From UBA2160 sp964588665 (GTDB taxonomy: Bacteria; Chloroflexota; Dehalococcoidia; Lucifugimonadales; UBA1123): 18,466 bases of DNA. Below the pieces are notes generated by a model, which worked only from the letters and a program-made list of their open reading frames with translations, was not told the DNA's origin and made no database searches. Shown in pieces: positions 6,635 through 14,485 of the stretch; within the stretch, counting starts at the first letter, position 1, and each line of letters opens with the position of its first letter. Location: contig CAZPQQ010000066.1 of the NCBI GenBank assembly GCA_964588665.1, forward strand, positions 1 through 18,466. Reading direction: 5' to 3'. The position numbers and the translations under genes were made by a program.

Positions 6635-7057
6635 ATGTCCGATTCCGCCGCGCAGGCAATAGCGTCATTCGAGCGATGGAACGCCGCGTTCAACGCCCGT
6701 GACATGGATGCAATGGTCGCAGAGATGCACTTTCCGCACAGAAGGCTGTCCGGAACAAACGAGTTTCAGGTCTGGGAAACCGCAGACGATTTTCGCGAGT
6801 CAGGCGGCGAGAAGACGACGGCTGCCCTGAAGGCGGAAGGGTGGGACCACACGGCGACCACCTCGATCGAGGCCGTCCATTCCGGACCTGACAAGGTGCA
6901 CCTGGCGATCCACCAATCGAGACGGCGGGCTGACGGGTCCGAATACAACGGTTTCCTGACGCTTTGGATCTTCACTGAGATCGACGGACGCTGGGGCGTT
7001 CAGTTCCGCTCTTCGTATGTCTCGGGACTCGCACAAGGGATTGGCGGCGGCAGGTAG
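6635..7057 (+). CDS. SnoaL/NTF2-like domain protein
   Basis: 140 residues from ATG 6635, with GGGAG about 7 bases upstream. The N-terminal FERWNAAFNARDMDAMVAEM is the usual first helix of SnoaL/NTF2-like proteins (cone-shaped alpha+beta folds that bind small hydrophobic ligands). HFPHRRLSG follows, then four strands ending GFLTLWIFTEIDGRWGVQFR, typical of the final sheet. Some family members are polyketide cyclases, ketosteroid isomerases or dehydratases; many are binding proteins. A catalytic Asp/His pair cannot be assigned with certainty, though H33 and H36 (in HFPH) are pocket candidates. It lies 234 bp before the enolase-superfamily gene on the same strand, with a palindromic repeat between them, so co-transcription is possible but not certain. 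Confidence 0.75.
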   Translation: MSDSAAQAIASFERWNAAFNARDMDAMVAEMHFPHRRLSGTNEFQVWETADDFRESGGEKTTAALKAEGWDHTATTSIEAVHSGPDKVHLAIHQSRRRADGSEYNGFLTLWIFTEIDGRWGVQFRSSYVSGLAQGIGGGR

Positions 7058-7200
7058 CTCGTTCTCCGATTCACAGGTTGGATACATGAATCGTGCGCTG
7101 TGGTTGTGCGGACCTGTGGTTCGACAAGCCCCGACAAGGCCGGGATCCCGATGCGCCGGGACTCGCCACGAACGGAAAGACAAAACTCAACGTTCGCTCC

Positions 7201-7238
7201 TTCGACCAAGCTCAGGGCAGGCTCTGAGCTTGGTCGAA
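7201..7238. repeat. 15-bp palindromic repeat between SnoaL-like and enolase genes
   Basis: TTCGACCAAGCTCAG (7201-7215) and its perfect complement (7224-7238) flank an 8-nt loop GGCAGGCT. It is a dispersed palindrome of a type common in Chloroflexota-like genomes. In mRNA it would fold into a 15-bp hairpin some 50 bases ahead of the enolase start, so it could act as a partial terminator or processing site. It is inside an open frame that continues to the enolase gene, which falsely extends that gene's apparent N-terminus. Confidence 0.8.
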
Positions 7239-7291
7239 TGGTTACCGAGTTACCTTCGGTGTCCGTCAAACTTCAGGGACAGGAGATATCG

Positions 7292-8509
7292 ATGCCAGGC
7301 CAAACGATAACCGAAATCAGCGTGACGCCCGTGCCGGTCCACTATCGCAAGGAGTTGGGCAGGAATTCGCGCGGCGAAAACATGGGCCGCGAACGCACCG
7401 AATGGCTGGTGCGCGCTCGGACCGACGGCGGGATCGAGGGTCTCACGATCGCCAACCGATTCATGCGGGAGTTCACCGGATTCGACTCCTCAGAAGGTAC
7501 GGTTCGAGGGTTGGCGGCATTGCTTCGTGAGTCGCTCTTGGGCAAGCGGGTCGACGAGTTCCTCGATGTGTCTGGCGGTCGAGTCGTCGGCGTGAAGCGA
7601 GCTCAAGAACAGCTTTTCTTGGATCATGGCTGGATGAGCATCCTCGCCTTCGACCTGTTGGGTCGCGACATGGGCGTATCGGCCGTCGAACTGCTCGGAG
7701 GCCAGGTCCGCGACCGAGTTCCCGCGTACGACACCACCCTGTATTACCAGGACATGCTGAATCCGGAGATGGGCGCAGCGCAGGTGGCGGCCGAAGCTCG
7801 CGAGTCCCACGGCGACGGATACAGACAGTTCAAGATGAAAGTCGGCAGACCCGGCCGTTGGATGGCGCCGCAGGTCGGGATGGAACGCGACGTCGAGGTG
7901 GTGATGGCCGTCCGAGAAGCCGTCGGACCGGATGCCGCGATCATGGTGGACGCCAACTTCGGGTACGACGGGAGGCTTGATCTCTTGGAGGACTTCATCC
8001 GCGAAACCCTCTCCGCCAACATTTTCTGGCTGGAGGAGATGGTCACGGCGGATGTCGGCGACTACCGGGTGCTTCGCCGCATGAGGGACCGGCTGGGTTC
8101 GAACGCGCTGCTCGTTTGCGGCGAAGTGGACCGCGATCCGCCAAGCCAGGTGTTCGTCGACCTGGTGAACGAGGGCCTGATCGACGGCTACCAACCCGAC
8201 ACCGTTTCGGCAGGCTTCTCTCGCTGGCAGGCCCTCGAGGAATGGCTGGCGACGACGAAGGTCAGGTCGATACCGCACAACTTCGGCAACTCGAACTTCG
8301 GCGCGCGGGCCACGCTAGTTTTCGGCGCGGCATCCCCGACGTTCGTGTCGCTGGAGGACGAACGCTACCTGCCCAATGTGTACGCTGCCGACGACGTGTC
8401 GTTCGTCGATGGCGCATACACCCTGCCGGCGGGACCCGGGCTCGGTCTGGCCGTCGACGAAGACCTGTACCAGCGCAAGTTCGCGGGGTTCGAGGTTCTG
8501 ATCAGCTAG
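7292..8509 (+). CDS. mandelate racemase/muconate-lactonizing-type enolase-superfamily protein
   Basis: 405 residues. I choose ATG 7292 because AGGAG (7281-7285) sits 6 nt upstream; the open frame back to 7100 crosses a palindromic repeat and is not protein-like. The N-terminal capping domain (about 1-140) has TEWLVRARTDGGIEG. The (beta/alpha)8 barrel follows with all expected residues: K181-x-K183 in QFKMKVG; metal ligands D220 (MVDANFGYD), E248 (WLEEM) and E278 (CGEVD); and the D303 (YQPDTVSAG) / H329 (PHNFGNSN) dyad. This is the mandelate-racemase pattern with two opposing acid/base catalysts. Such enzymes abstract a proton alpha to a carboxylate, mostly acid-sugar dehydratases or racemases. 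The substrate is not identifiable. The neighbouring MFS carboxylate-type carrier and SnoaL-like gene fit uptake and conversion of an organic acid, which is inference. Confidence 0.87.
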   Translation: MPGQTITEISVTPVPVHYRKELGRNSRGENMGRERTEWLVRARTDGGIEGLTIANRFMREFTGFDSSEGTVRGLAALLRESLLGKRVDEFLDVSGGRVVGVKRAQEQLFLDHGWMSILAFDLLGRDMGVSAVELLGGQVRDRVPAYDTTLYYQDMLNPEMGAAQVAAEARESHGDGYRQFKMKVGRPGRWMAPQVGMERDVEVVMAVREAVGPDAAIMVDANFGYDGRLDLLEDFIRETLSANIFWLEEMVTADVGDYRVLRRMRDRLGSNALLVCGEVDRDPPSQVFVDLVNEGLIDGYQPDTVSAGFSRWQALEEWLATTKVRSIPHNFGNSNFGARATLVFGAASPTFVSLEDERYLPNVYAADDVSFVDGAYTLPAGPGLGLAVDEDLYQRKFAGFEVLIS

Positions 8510-8599
8510 CAACTTCAATGCCATCGGCTTGTGCCAGCCAACAACGACGCCGACCTCTGACCTTCGTCTACGGAGACACCCTACCGTGCGACCAACAAT

Positions 8600-8698
8600 T
8601 GTCATGCTGATCCTTCCGCAGAAGGAGAACCATCTGGGGCCCCGCAGGGCAACAAGTATCGCGTTTGGCCAGATCCTTCGGCTTCGCTCAGGATAACC
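8600..8698. repeat. inverted-repeat element (copy 2, diverged, opposite orientation)
   Basis: Compared with the reverse complement of 6231-6321, it keeps TGTCAT-CTGA at the left, CATCTGGGGCCCCGCAGGG in the core and AGATCCTTCGGCTTCGCTCA at the right. The left arm is scrambled (TCCTTCCGCAGAAGG), so its ends no longer pair well. Non-coding. Confidence 0.65.
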
Positions 8699-8754
8699 TC
8701 GGAGGTCCTTTCATGAAACCCGTTTGGTCCCACCCGCCCGCCCGTGAAGGTTTT

Positions 8755-8791
8755 CTGGGGACGCCCCAGTCCCCGGCGGGGCTCCGCCCCG
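8755..8791. repeat. tandem GC-rich hairpins
   Basis: CTGGGG (8755-8760)/CCCCAG (8764-8769) and CGGGGC (8777-8782)/GCCCCG (8786-8791) each form a 6-bp stem with a 3-nt loop, eight bases apart. They lie downstream of the enolase gene and upstream of the CinA-like gene. No T-run follows, so they are more likely a dispersed repeat than a standard terminator. Confidence 0.4.
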
Positions 8792-8991
8792 GCACCCCGT
8801 TTGATCGCGGTTGGGGACAGCGCCATCGCTGAGGAAGTCGATGCCATCGGATTGCCGTTGCTAGAAGTGCCGACGCATCCCGGTCCAGGCCTTGTCGCGA
8901 CTTGTGAGAAAACCCAGGCGCGCCGATTTACGTGACGCGACAACTGCGCACCACTTAGTCGGCCGACAATTTCACATATCAGGAGGAAACA

Positions 8992-9480
8992 ATGCCGGAC
9001 CTGAATTCGCTGGCCACTCCTGTGGCCGAATTGCTCAAGCAATCGCAGCAGAGTCTGGCCGTGGCCGAGTCATCCGCGGGCGGGCTGATATCGGCATCGC
9101 TGCTCTTGGTTCCGGGGGCGTCCGCGTACTACGTCGGCGGTGCGGTCATATACACTCGGGCTTCCCAGAAAGGGTTGCTCGCCGTACCGGACGCGACGAT
9201 GGCTGATATGCGAGCCAGCACCGAAGCCTATGCCCTGCTGAACGCGCGCACGATTCGCGACGCCCTTGGCGCCACGTGGGGTCTGGGCGAGACCGGCGCC
9301 AGCGGACCAACGGGGAACCGGTACGGCGACTCGTTCGGCCACGCCCGTTTCGCCGTCACCGGACCCGTCGAGCGCACCATAACCCTCGAGACCGGCGACA
9401 CGGACCGCCAAGCCAACATGTGGGCGTTCACGAAGGCGGCGCTTGAGCTGCTCGAGGGGTGCGTTCGAGAGGCGAGCTGA
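8992..9480 (+). CDS. stand-alone CinA C-terminal domain / PncC-like nicotinamide-nucleotide amidase
   Basis: 162 residues from ATG 8992, with a perfect AGGAGG (8981-8986) 5 nt upstream. It corresponds to the CinA-C (PncC) family, cytoplasmic enzymes that deamidate nicotinamide mononucleotide to nicotinate mononucleotide in NAD salvage. AESSAGG (25-31) matches the family AESCTGG motif that carries the active-site Ser, but the Cys-Thr is replaced by Ser-Ala. VPGASAYYVGGAVIYT follows as the substrate-lining strand. ETGASGPTGNRYGD takes the place of the usual VTGIAGPGG loop and is longer. The length is right for a single-domain PncC without the N-terminal MoaB/CinA domain. Family assignment is good; the motif differences leave activity uncertain. 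No operon partner is obvious. Confidence 0.78.
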   Translation: MPDLNSLATPVAELLKQSQQSLAVAESSAGGLISASLLLVPGASAYYVGGAVIYTRASQKGLLAVPDATMADMRASTEAYALLNARTIRDALGATWGLGETGASGPTGNRYGDSFGHARFAVTGPVERTITLETGDTDRQANMWAFTKAALELLEGCVREAS

Positions 9481-9687
9481 TTGTCACGGTGACCTAAAGG
9501 ACGCGGTCAAGGCGTTCAGTGAATCGTGGGCTAACCTGTTGGCGCCGGCGGCGCCGCCCAGACCGAACCATGACCGGCCCAAGCCAACTATTGACCGATC
9601 GAAGGTTGACCCCCTTGGGAGTCGTTGATAAACTCGCCGAAAACCCTCGTATTCTGCTCGGTATCATCGACTCAAAGGAGCGTTAGC

Positions 9688-10086
9688 GTGGCTGACACAC
9701 CGCTCGACTCGCTCCACGAGCAATTGGATACGATCAGCGACAGCCGGAAATACCGGTGCAGAGACACGATACATCTGCCGTTCACACAAGGGTCGGCAAC
9801 CAGCGACATCTCACTGTTCACGTATGCCGACGAGGACGGCGTGCCCGAGTATGTATGCGACTCGCAGTGGTTTGTCTCTAGGGGATACGGCGGCACGTCG
9901 GTGGCGCTCGACTCACACCGCATGGAGACTGAGACTGCCGCCGAGTCCGTCTACACGCTTGAAGCAACCAGGCGTCATTCGGACGGGACTGTCATGCAGA
10001 CGTTCTCGGCGAGATTCACGTTCCGAAATGTGGGCGGTGACTGGCGGTGCGTGATCCGGCAGCCGCTGGGAATCACGAAACCGTGA
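9688..10086 (+). CDS. small protein of unknown function, possibly NTF2-like
   Basis: 132 residues from GTG 9688. AAAGGAG (9674-9680) lies 7 nt upstream, which decides this start over an in-frame upstream extension to 9625. It begins DTPLDSLHEQLDTI. The middle is rich in beta-prone stretches. It ends QTFSARFTFRNVGGDWRCVI, a pattern like the last two strands of NTF2/SnoaL-type or ketosteroid-isomerase-like folds. No catalytic motif, signal peptide or membrane segment is visible. I do not recognise the family with confidence. It is flanked on both sides by non-coding DNA and appears monocistronic. Confidence 0.6.
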   Translation: MADTPLDSLHEQLDTISDSRKYRCRDTIHLPFTQGSATSDISLFTYADEDGVPEYVCDSQWFVSRGYGGTSVALDSHRMETETAAESVYTLEATRRHSDGTVMQTFSARFTFRNVGGDWRCVIRQPLGITKP

Positions 10087-10538
10087 CGGGACTGCGATCC
10101 AAGTCCACCGGTCTGGCTTCGCGATCGGGTAGTGTCCCAACGCCTGCTGTCGGCACGCCCTCATGCCGAGGGGTTGTTGGGTTGTGGACTCGCCTGTCGG
10201 AGTGGCGATGGCACCCGGATGAATCTGTCCGCACGTTAGAGCAAAGCTAGGTTCAAGTCATTATGCCGAACACATTGCCGAAACATCACGGGACGTGCGA
10301 CAACAGACGCGCAATTCATCCTTGCGTTCGGGCGCGGAAACCGACAACGCGGACGACACAGTCGCGTCGCGAAACCCGATCCCGGTTTTCGGCGTATCGC
10401 ATCACTTCGGCGTTTCTCAGTGAACAGACAAGCCCTCGGCGACGCAGAAGTTGCATCGCCAAGAGTGTCGTGGGAATTCGGTTTAATCGCTGACAACAAC
10501 GTCTATCTAACATACATCCTCTAGCTGCACGGAATGGA
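10087..10538. other. intergenic region upstream of the propeller/ABC operon, no gene seen
   Basis: About 450 bp. Frames on both strands are Arg-rich shadows. It should carry the promoter of the operon that starts at 10539. The last ~50 bases (AATCGCTGACAACAACG onward) turn AT-richer; CTGACA near 10491 is a possible -35 but the -10 is poor, so no promoter is called. Confidence 0.45.
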
Positions 10539-11585
10539 ATGCCAAAAACGCCACGAATCCTGAAAACCCCGCGCCTCGCGCTCACGATCGTTTGCGCACT
10601 GGCGGCGCTCGCCCTGTGGCCAGGCCTCGGAGCTCGTGCGGACGTTCAGTCAACGCAACCCGAGGGACAATCGCCCGTACTAGCCGCCGCGAACGCGTAC
10701 TCTGTCCGCTCGCTGCGAGAGGGGCTCACCGGCGCCATCTCCGCTGATGTCGTGACGGAAGATATTACCGGTGACGGAGTCCTTGAAGTATTGCTGGGCA
10801 CGTCCAACGGCTTGTACGCCCTGTCCGCCGGTGCCCTGCTGAGCTACATTCCAACGTCTAGCGCCGTTTTGGACGTCGCGATGCTCGACGACGTCACCGG
10901 AGACAGCCACCCGGACGCTGTTGTCGCGGTTGGCGACACATTCTTCCCCAACATCCGCGCCTATGACGTCCTCACCGGGCAGACCGTGTGGCAGTACACG
11001 CCGAAGCAAGAGGTCTTCATCGAGAACCTGATGTGGACCGAACAGCAGACCCGCACTTTCGACGTGGAGACCATCGACCTGGCGGGCGACGGCTCGTCCG
11101 ATGTCGTGGCCACATCCGGCTATCTGGCCTACGCCCTTGACGGTTTCACCGGCCAACCCGTCTGGAGTTTCGAGGCGCGCGACAACCTGTGGAGCGTTGT
11201 CGAGACTTCGGACCTAAACGGTGACGGCGTCGCCGATCTGGCGCTGGGCGGTCAGAACGGCTACATGCACGTCTTGTCCGGTCGAGACGGCGCCCTGTTG
11301 TGGGAGCGCCGCATAGCCCCGCGGTACGCCGCTCGCGACGATCGCGGTGGGCCGTGGAAAGACATCGACCAGTCGGTTTGGGATATGGCGCCAGTCTGGA
11401 TCGGGAACGCGCCGAAAGCTGTGGTCACCGCCGAGGATGGCCGGGGCCGCCTGGTCGACCTTGAAACCGGGTTGGTGGATTGGCAGCTCCCCGTAATCGA
11501 TCACGTGGCGGCCCTTCTGGATAGATATTACAACCAGAAATCGGGATGGCGACCAGTCCCGGCGACTTTCACTTCTTCAACCTGA
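10539..11585 (+). CDS. FG-GAP/VCBS beta-propeller protein, N-terminal part (before frameshift)
   Basis: 348 residues as read. The first ~34 form a clear Sec signal peptide: basic PKTPRILKTPR, a hydrophobic core LALTIVCALAALAL, and a likely cut after GARA. Four calcium-binding FG-GAP loops follow: DITGDGVLE (75-83), DVTGDSHPD (118-126), DLAGDGSSD (180-188) and DLNGDGVAD (225-233). They alternate with PQQ-like strands such as LYALSAG and LSGRDGALLWE, so this is an extracytoplasmic beta-propeller. The frame ends abruptly in about 12 unrelated residues (WRPVPATFTSST), while the next ORF resumes the same repeat pattern in the -1 frame. A stop in that frame at 11522-11524 and this ORF's TGA at 11583-11585 confine the shift to about 11525-11582. 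I regard it as one gene with the next ORF, about 1,315 residues in total. Confidence 0.8.
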   Translation: MPKTPRILKTPRLALTIVCALAALALWPGLGARADVQSTQPEGQSPVLAAANAYSVRSLREGLTGAISADVVTEDITGDGVLEVLLGTSNGLYALSAGALLSYIPTSSAVLDVAMLDDVTGDSHPDAVVAVGDTFFPNIRAYDVLTGQTVWQYTPKQEVFIENLMWTEQQTRTFDVETIDLAGDGSSDVVATSGYLAYALDGFTGQPVWSFEARDNLWSVVETSDLNGDGVADLALGGQNGYMHVLSGRDGALLWERRIAPRYAARDDRGGPWKDIDQSVWDMAPVWIGNAPKAVVTAEDGRGRLVDLETGLVDWQLPVIDHVAALLDRYYNQKSGWRPVPATFTSST

Positions 11586-14485
11586 GAGCTTTTCCGGTTG
11601 CGGATGTCACCGGCGACGGCGTCAGCGAAGTTCTGATAGCGGCTTTCCTCGGTCGAGGTCAGGCCCAAGGTCAAGAACCGCGTGACGCCGGAGTGACGCT
11701 GCTGAATCCGGTCTCGGGAACCAAGCTCTGGGAGACCTCCTCGCTGGCGATGGACCGGGCTGGACAGATCGCGTTCGCGACGATCGACGGCCGTCCGAAG
11801 GCCATCTTCCCGTCGTCTGATCTCAGTGTGATCGATCTCGAGGGCGGGACGGTCGAAACGATCAAGCTCCCCGGAGAGCCCAACAGAGGCGGGCGAGACC
11901 GGTTCGCGGTCGCCAGCCTGGATGACGACGAGATTCTGATCGTGTCAGATTCGCGGGATGCCGTCGGCCTGACCGTCTCCGGAGACGTGCGGTGGGATTA
12001 CCCAAGAGTGGAAGCCGTGACCGTCGAGAGGGGCGACTTCACCGGCAGCGGCGCCAAGGACATCGTAGTATGGTCGAAGATCGCGTCCCGAAACGGCGAC
12101 GAGCCGAGGGCGAGGGTCGTCTACGTCATCGACGGCAGCGACAACGAGATCGCGTGGACCTACTCCATGCCGCATGCCGAGTTCGCCGAGACGGGAGGCC
12201 TCCGGGGCGTCATGACCACCCCTGACCTCAATGGTGACGGCAAGCGCGACATAGCGGGGTACGCGCACGAGGACATCCAGATGGACGACGGACGAGCCGG
12301 CGCGGGCCCGGAGATACTCGCATTCAGCGGCGCCGACGGCTCGATCATCTTCCGCGGCGCTGCGACGGTTGACACCTACTACGGCGTCTGGGGGGAACTC
12401 TACGATGACCCAGACCTGCTCGAGACCATGATCCGCGCAAAGCTCGATGACGAGTTCGAACCGAATTTCGCCTCTGAGTGGGACAGACAAGAACAGGATC
12501 AACGCCAGCAGTTCGAAGATCGCATCGAGGGCGACTGGGGCCAGATGGAAAACCAGATGCGCGAAGAACTCCAGCAGCAGATAGAGCGGGAATGGAATGA
12601 CAAGGAGCAACAACTGCGCGCCCAATACGACGAGCAGGTCCGGAACGAATCGGACGAATTCCGGGCCGGAGGAGCCACCGACAACGAGGTCGAGGGTTTC
12701 GAGTCTCGGCGTCGAAACGAGTTCGACGAGTTGATCGAGCAAGAACGTGGACGATCCGAATCGGCTTCCTGGCAGGAATGGGAGTCTCAACTGCCCGCGG
12801 AGAAATCCCGCACCGTAGACGATTGGCGAACGGGTTTTGAGGCCCAACTGCTGACCAACCGCGAAGATCAGGAGAAGGCTGCGCGGGATAACTTCGAGCG
12901 AGATCAGCTCCCGCAGGAACTGGATGGGTGGCGACAACGGCTGGCAGGCGAACAACGTGACCATCGAATCGACAAGCGACTCGTCTCGCTGGACGTGCTG
13001 CGCGATCCGCAATCGGAAGGCGGCGTCTCGTTGATAGCGGCGAGTTCAAGGGACGTCTTCCTGTTGAGCGCCAAGGGCAAGCTGCTATGGACCAAATCCG
13101 TCGAAGCGTGGTCGTACCAGGACCCGTTCACCGGCGAGCCTGACCCGGGCAAGGAGTTCAGCCTCAGCACCGACCACGGAACGCGGTACAAAATTCCCGG
13201 CGATCTCAACGGCGACGGCATCGACGACCTGGTCGCGTTTGGCAACAGAGAGATCGTCACCGCTCTCAGTGTGCGCAAGGGTGGGCAGCTCACGTTCAAG
13301 CGCGATCACGTGATCACTTTGGAGCAAGGCATGGACCCGAGGCAGGTGCGGCTTGCAGACGATCTGGACGGAGACGGTGTCAGGGACATAGCCTATCCCG
13401 TCTACCAAGAGGGACAAGGGTCTCGCAGCGTGTTCGTCTCGTCCGCCACCGGAATCAACCTCCTCGAGTTGCCGGAGTACGACCCTAGCCAGCAAGACTT
13501 CGGCAATGTCACGATCGACATGGGCGCCGCCGACGTCAACGGCGACAGTCTGACCGATGCGCTTGTGTTCCAGCGGTGGGTCGAAAATGCGGAAGGGTCG
13601 CGTCTTCGAGCGATCGACCTTCGGTCGGGCGAGGCTCTCTGGGACTTCACTGAGTATCGGGAGACATCCTTGTTCGACAGATACGAAGGACCGGTTATGC
13701 CCGCGACGTCGATCTCCGATTTCACCGGCGACGGGGTTGCAGACATCGCGTTGGTCCGCAATCTGACTTGGCAGGCCGGAGCGCAGGTTGAAGTCTACGA
13801 CGCAACGACCGGGGACCTCGTCCACGCTGTGATTCTCGAGGAGATCGACGAGAGGAAGCACGAGGACCAGCGCTGGCACCCTGGTTTGCTTGCCAGGGAG
13901 ATCGGCGACTTCACCGGCGACGGGCGCAACGAGTTGGCGGTGGTAACGGCGCTTGGGCAGAGTCATGAACGCAAGGAGTCCAGACTCATCGTCGTGGACC
14001 TCTACGAAGCTTCGGTGTTGGCCGACTTCCGAACCATGGGAACGAAACTGCTCGATCTAGGAGGCGCCGGCGAGTTCGGAGTCGTCGGGATGACCGGGCA
14101 GATGCATATCCTCAGCGTAATCAGCGATCTCGAAGTCCACGTCTCCGGCGCCGGCGACGGCGCCCAATCCCCTCTGACCGTGCAGTGGACAGGGTCGGCG
14201 CCCGCTTCATTCAATCAAGTGTTCGTCGACGGCATTGAGGTGGCCAGAACCAACGAAGACACTGCGATCGTGGCCGCGGGCAGCGGCGAGTACTCAGTCA
14301 CCGTCCGGTCGCTCGATGAGAACGGACGCGGAGTCTATCGCAGCGTTAGGTTCACCGTGGAAGAAGGATCGCTCCCTGTCGTGCTGGCGTATACGGCCAT
14401 GGCTGTGCTTCTTGTCATCGCGCTCGGGGTCCCATTGACCCGGATCGCTGGCGGTTTTGCACGGAGGAGGCGTCAAGATGGATAG
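11546..14485 (+). CDS. FG-GAP/VCBS beta-propeller protein, C-terminal part with helical insertion and membrane anchor
   Basis: 979 residues in the -1 frame relative to the preceding ORF. FG-GAP Ca2+ loops include DVTGDGVSE (20-28), DFTGSGAKD (164-172), DLNGDGKRD (227-235), DLNGDGIDD (553-561), DLDGDGVRD (606-614), DVNGDSLTD (663-671), DFTGDGVAD (725-733) and DFTGDGRNE (788-796). Residues ~290-478 are instead a highly charged Glu/Gln/Arg-rich helical insertion with Trp every 19 residues (W312, W331, W350). An Ig-like strand-rich segment (~862-940) follows. Then come one membrane helix (~943-965, LPVVLAYTAMAVLLVIALGV) and a positive tail FARRRRQDG, the topology of a surface protein anchored at its C-terminus. 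There is no signal peptide, so this half cannot be exported alone; that supports fusion with the upstream ORF. No ribosome-binding site precedes ATG 11546. Its stop overlaps the ABC ATPase start by 8 bases. Likely a sensor or ligand-binding partner of the ABC system. Confidence 0.8.
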   Translation: MATSPGDFHFFNLRAFPVADVTGDGVSEVLIAAFLGRGQAQGQEPRDAGVTLLNPVSGTKLWETSSLAMDRAGQIAFATIDGRPKAIFPSSDLSVIDLEGGTVETIKLPGEPNRGGRDRFAVASLDDDEILIVSDSRDAVGLTVSGDVRWDYPRVEAVTVERGDFTGSGAKDIVVWSKIASRNGDEPRARVVYVIDGSDNEIAWTYSMPHAEFAETGGLRGVMTTPDLNGDGKRDIAGYAHEDIQMDDGRAGAGPEILAFSGADGSIIFRGAATVDTYYGVWGELYDDPDLLETMIRAKLDDEFEPNFASEWDRQEQDQRQQFEDRIEGDWGQMENQMREELQQQIEREWNDKEQQLRAQYDEQVRNESDEFRAGGATDNEVEGFESRRRNEFDELIEQERGRSESASWQEWESQLPAEKSRTVDDWRTGFEAQLLTNREDQEKAARDNFERDQLPQELDGWRQRLAGEQRDHRIDKRLVSLDVLRDPQSEGGVSLIAASSRDVFLLSAKGKLLWTKSVEAWSYQDPFTGEPDPGKEFSLSTDHGTRYKIPGDLNGDGIDDLVAFGNREIVTALSVRKGGQLTFKRDHVITLEQGMDPRQVRLADDLDGDGVRDIAYPVYQEGQGSRSVFVSSATGINLLELPEYDPSQQDFGNVTIDMGAADVNGDSLTDALVFQRWVENAEGSRLRAIDLRSGEALWDFTEYRETSLFDRYEGPVMPATSISDFTGDGVADIALVRNLTWQAGAQVEVYDATTGDLVHAVILEEIDERKHEDQRWHPGLLAREIGDFTGDGRNELAVVTALGQSHERKESRLIVVDLYEASVLADFRTMGTKLLDLGGAGEFGVVGMTGQMHILSVISDLEVHVSGAGDGAQSPLTVQWTGSAPASFNQVFVDGIEVARTNEDTAIVAAGSGEYSVTVRSLDENGRGVYRSVRFTVEEGSLPVVLAYTAMAVLLVIALGVPLTRIAGGFARRRRQDG
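12404..12982 (+). other. charged alpha-helical insertion inside the beta-propeller
   Basis: Residues ~287-479 of the second propeller ORF have no FG-GAP loops and very few small hydrophobics, and are dominated by Glu, Gln, Arg and Asp. Within 12479-12649 the protein shows three consecutive 19-residue units, each starting with Trp, with Glu at +4, Arg at +8, an aromatic/Leu at +11 and Ile/Val at +15. Hydrophobics at 0, 11, 15 and 19 fit a long, possibly right-handed, coiled helix. Confidence 0.65.

Larger units (their letters stand above)
8510..8991. other. intergenic region with repeats, no gene seen
   Basis: About 480 bp between the enolase and CinA-like genes. It contains the second repeat copy (8600-8698) and a pair of GC-rich hairpins (8755-8791). 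Open frames here are shadows rich in Arg/Pro and lack ribosome-binding sites. Confidence 0.55.

Noticed and set aside
7490..8278. 262-residue minus-strand frame opposite the enolase gene
   Set aside because: Antisense shadow; the plus strand has every catalytic residue of the enolase superfamily.
6178..8698. A compound transposon carrying the SnoaL-like and enolase genes
   Set aside because: No transposase or target duplication is visible and the second repeat copy is eroded; reported only as bracketing repeats.
11945..13966. Long minus-strand frames (355 and 293 residues) opposite the propeller gene
   Set aside because: They are antisense to clear FG-GAP and helical coding sequence and have no ribosome-binding sites or known motifs; high GC at third positions creates them.
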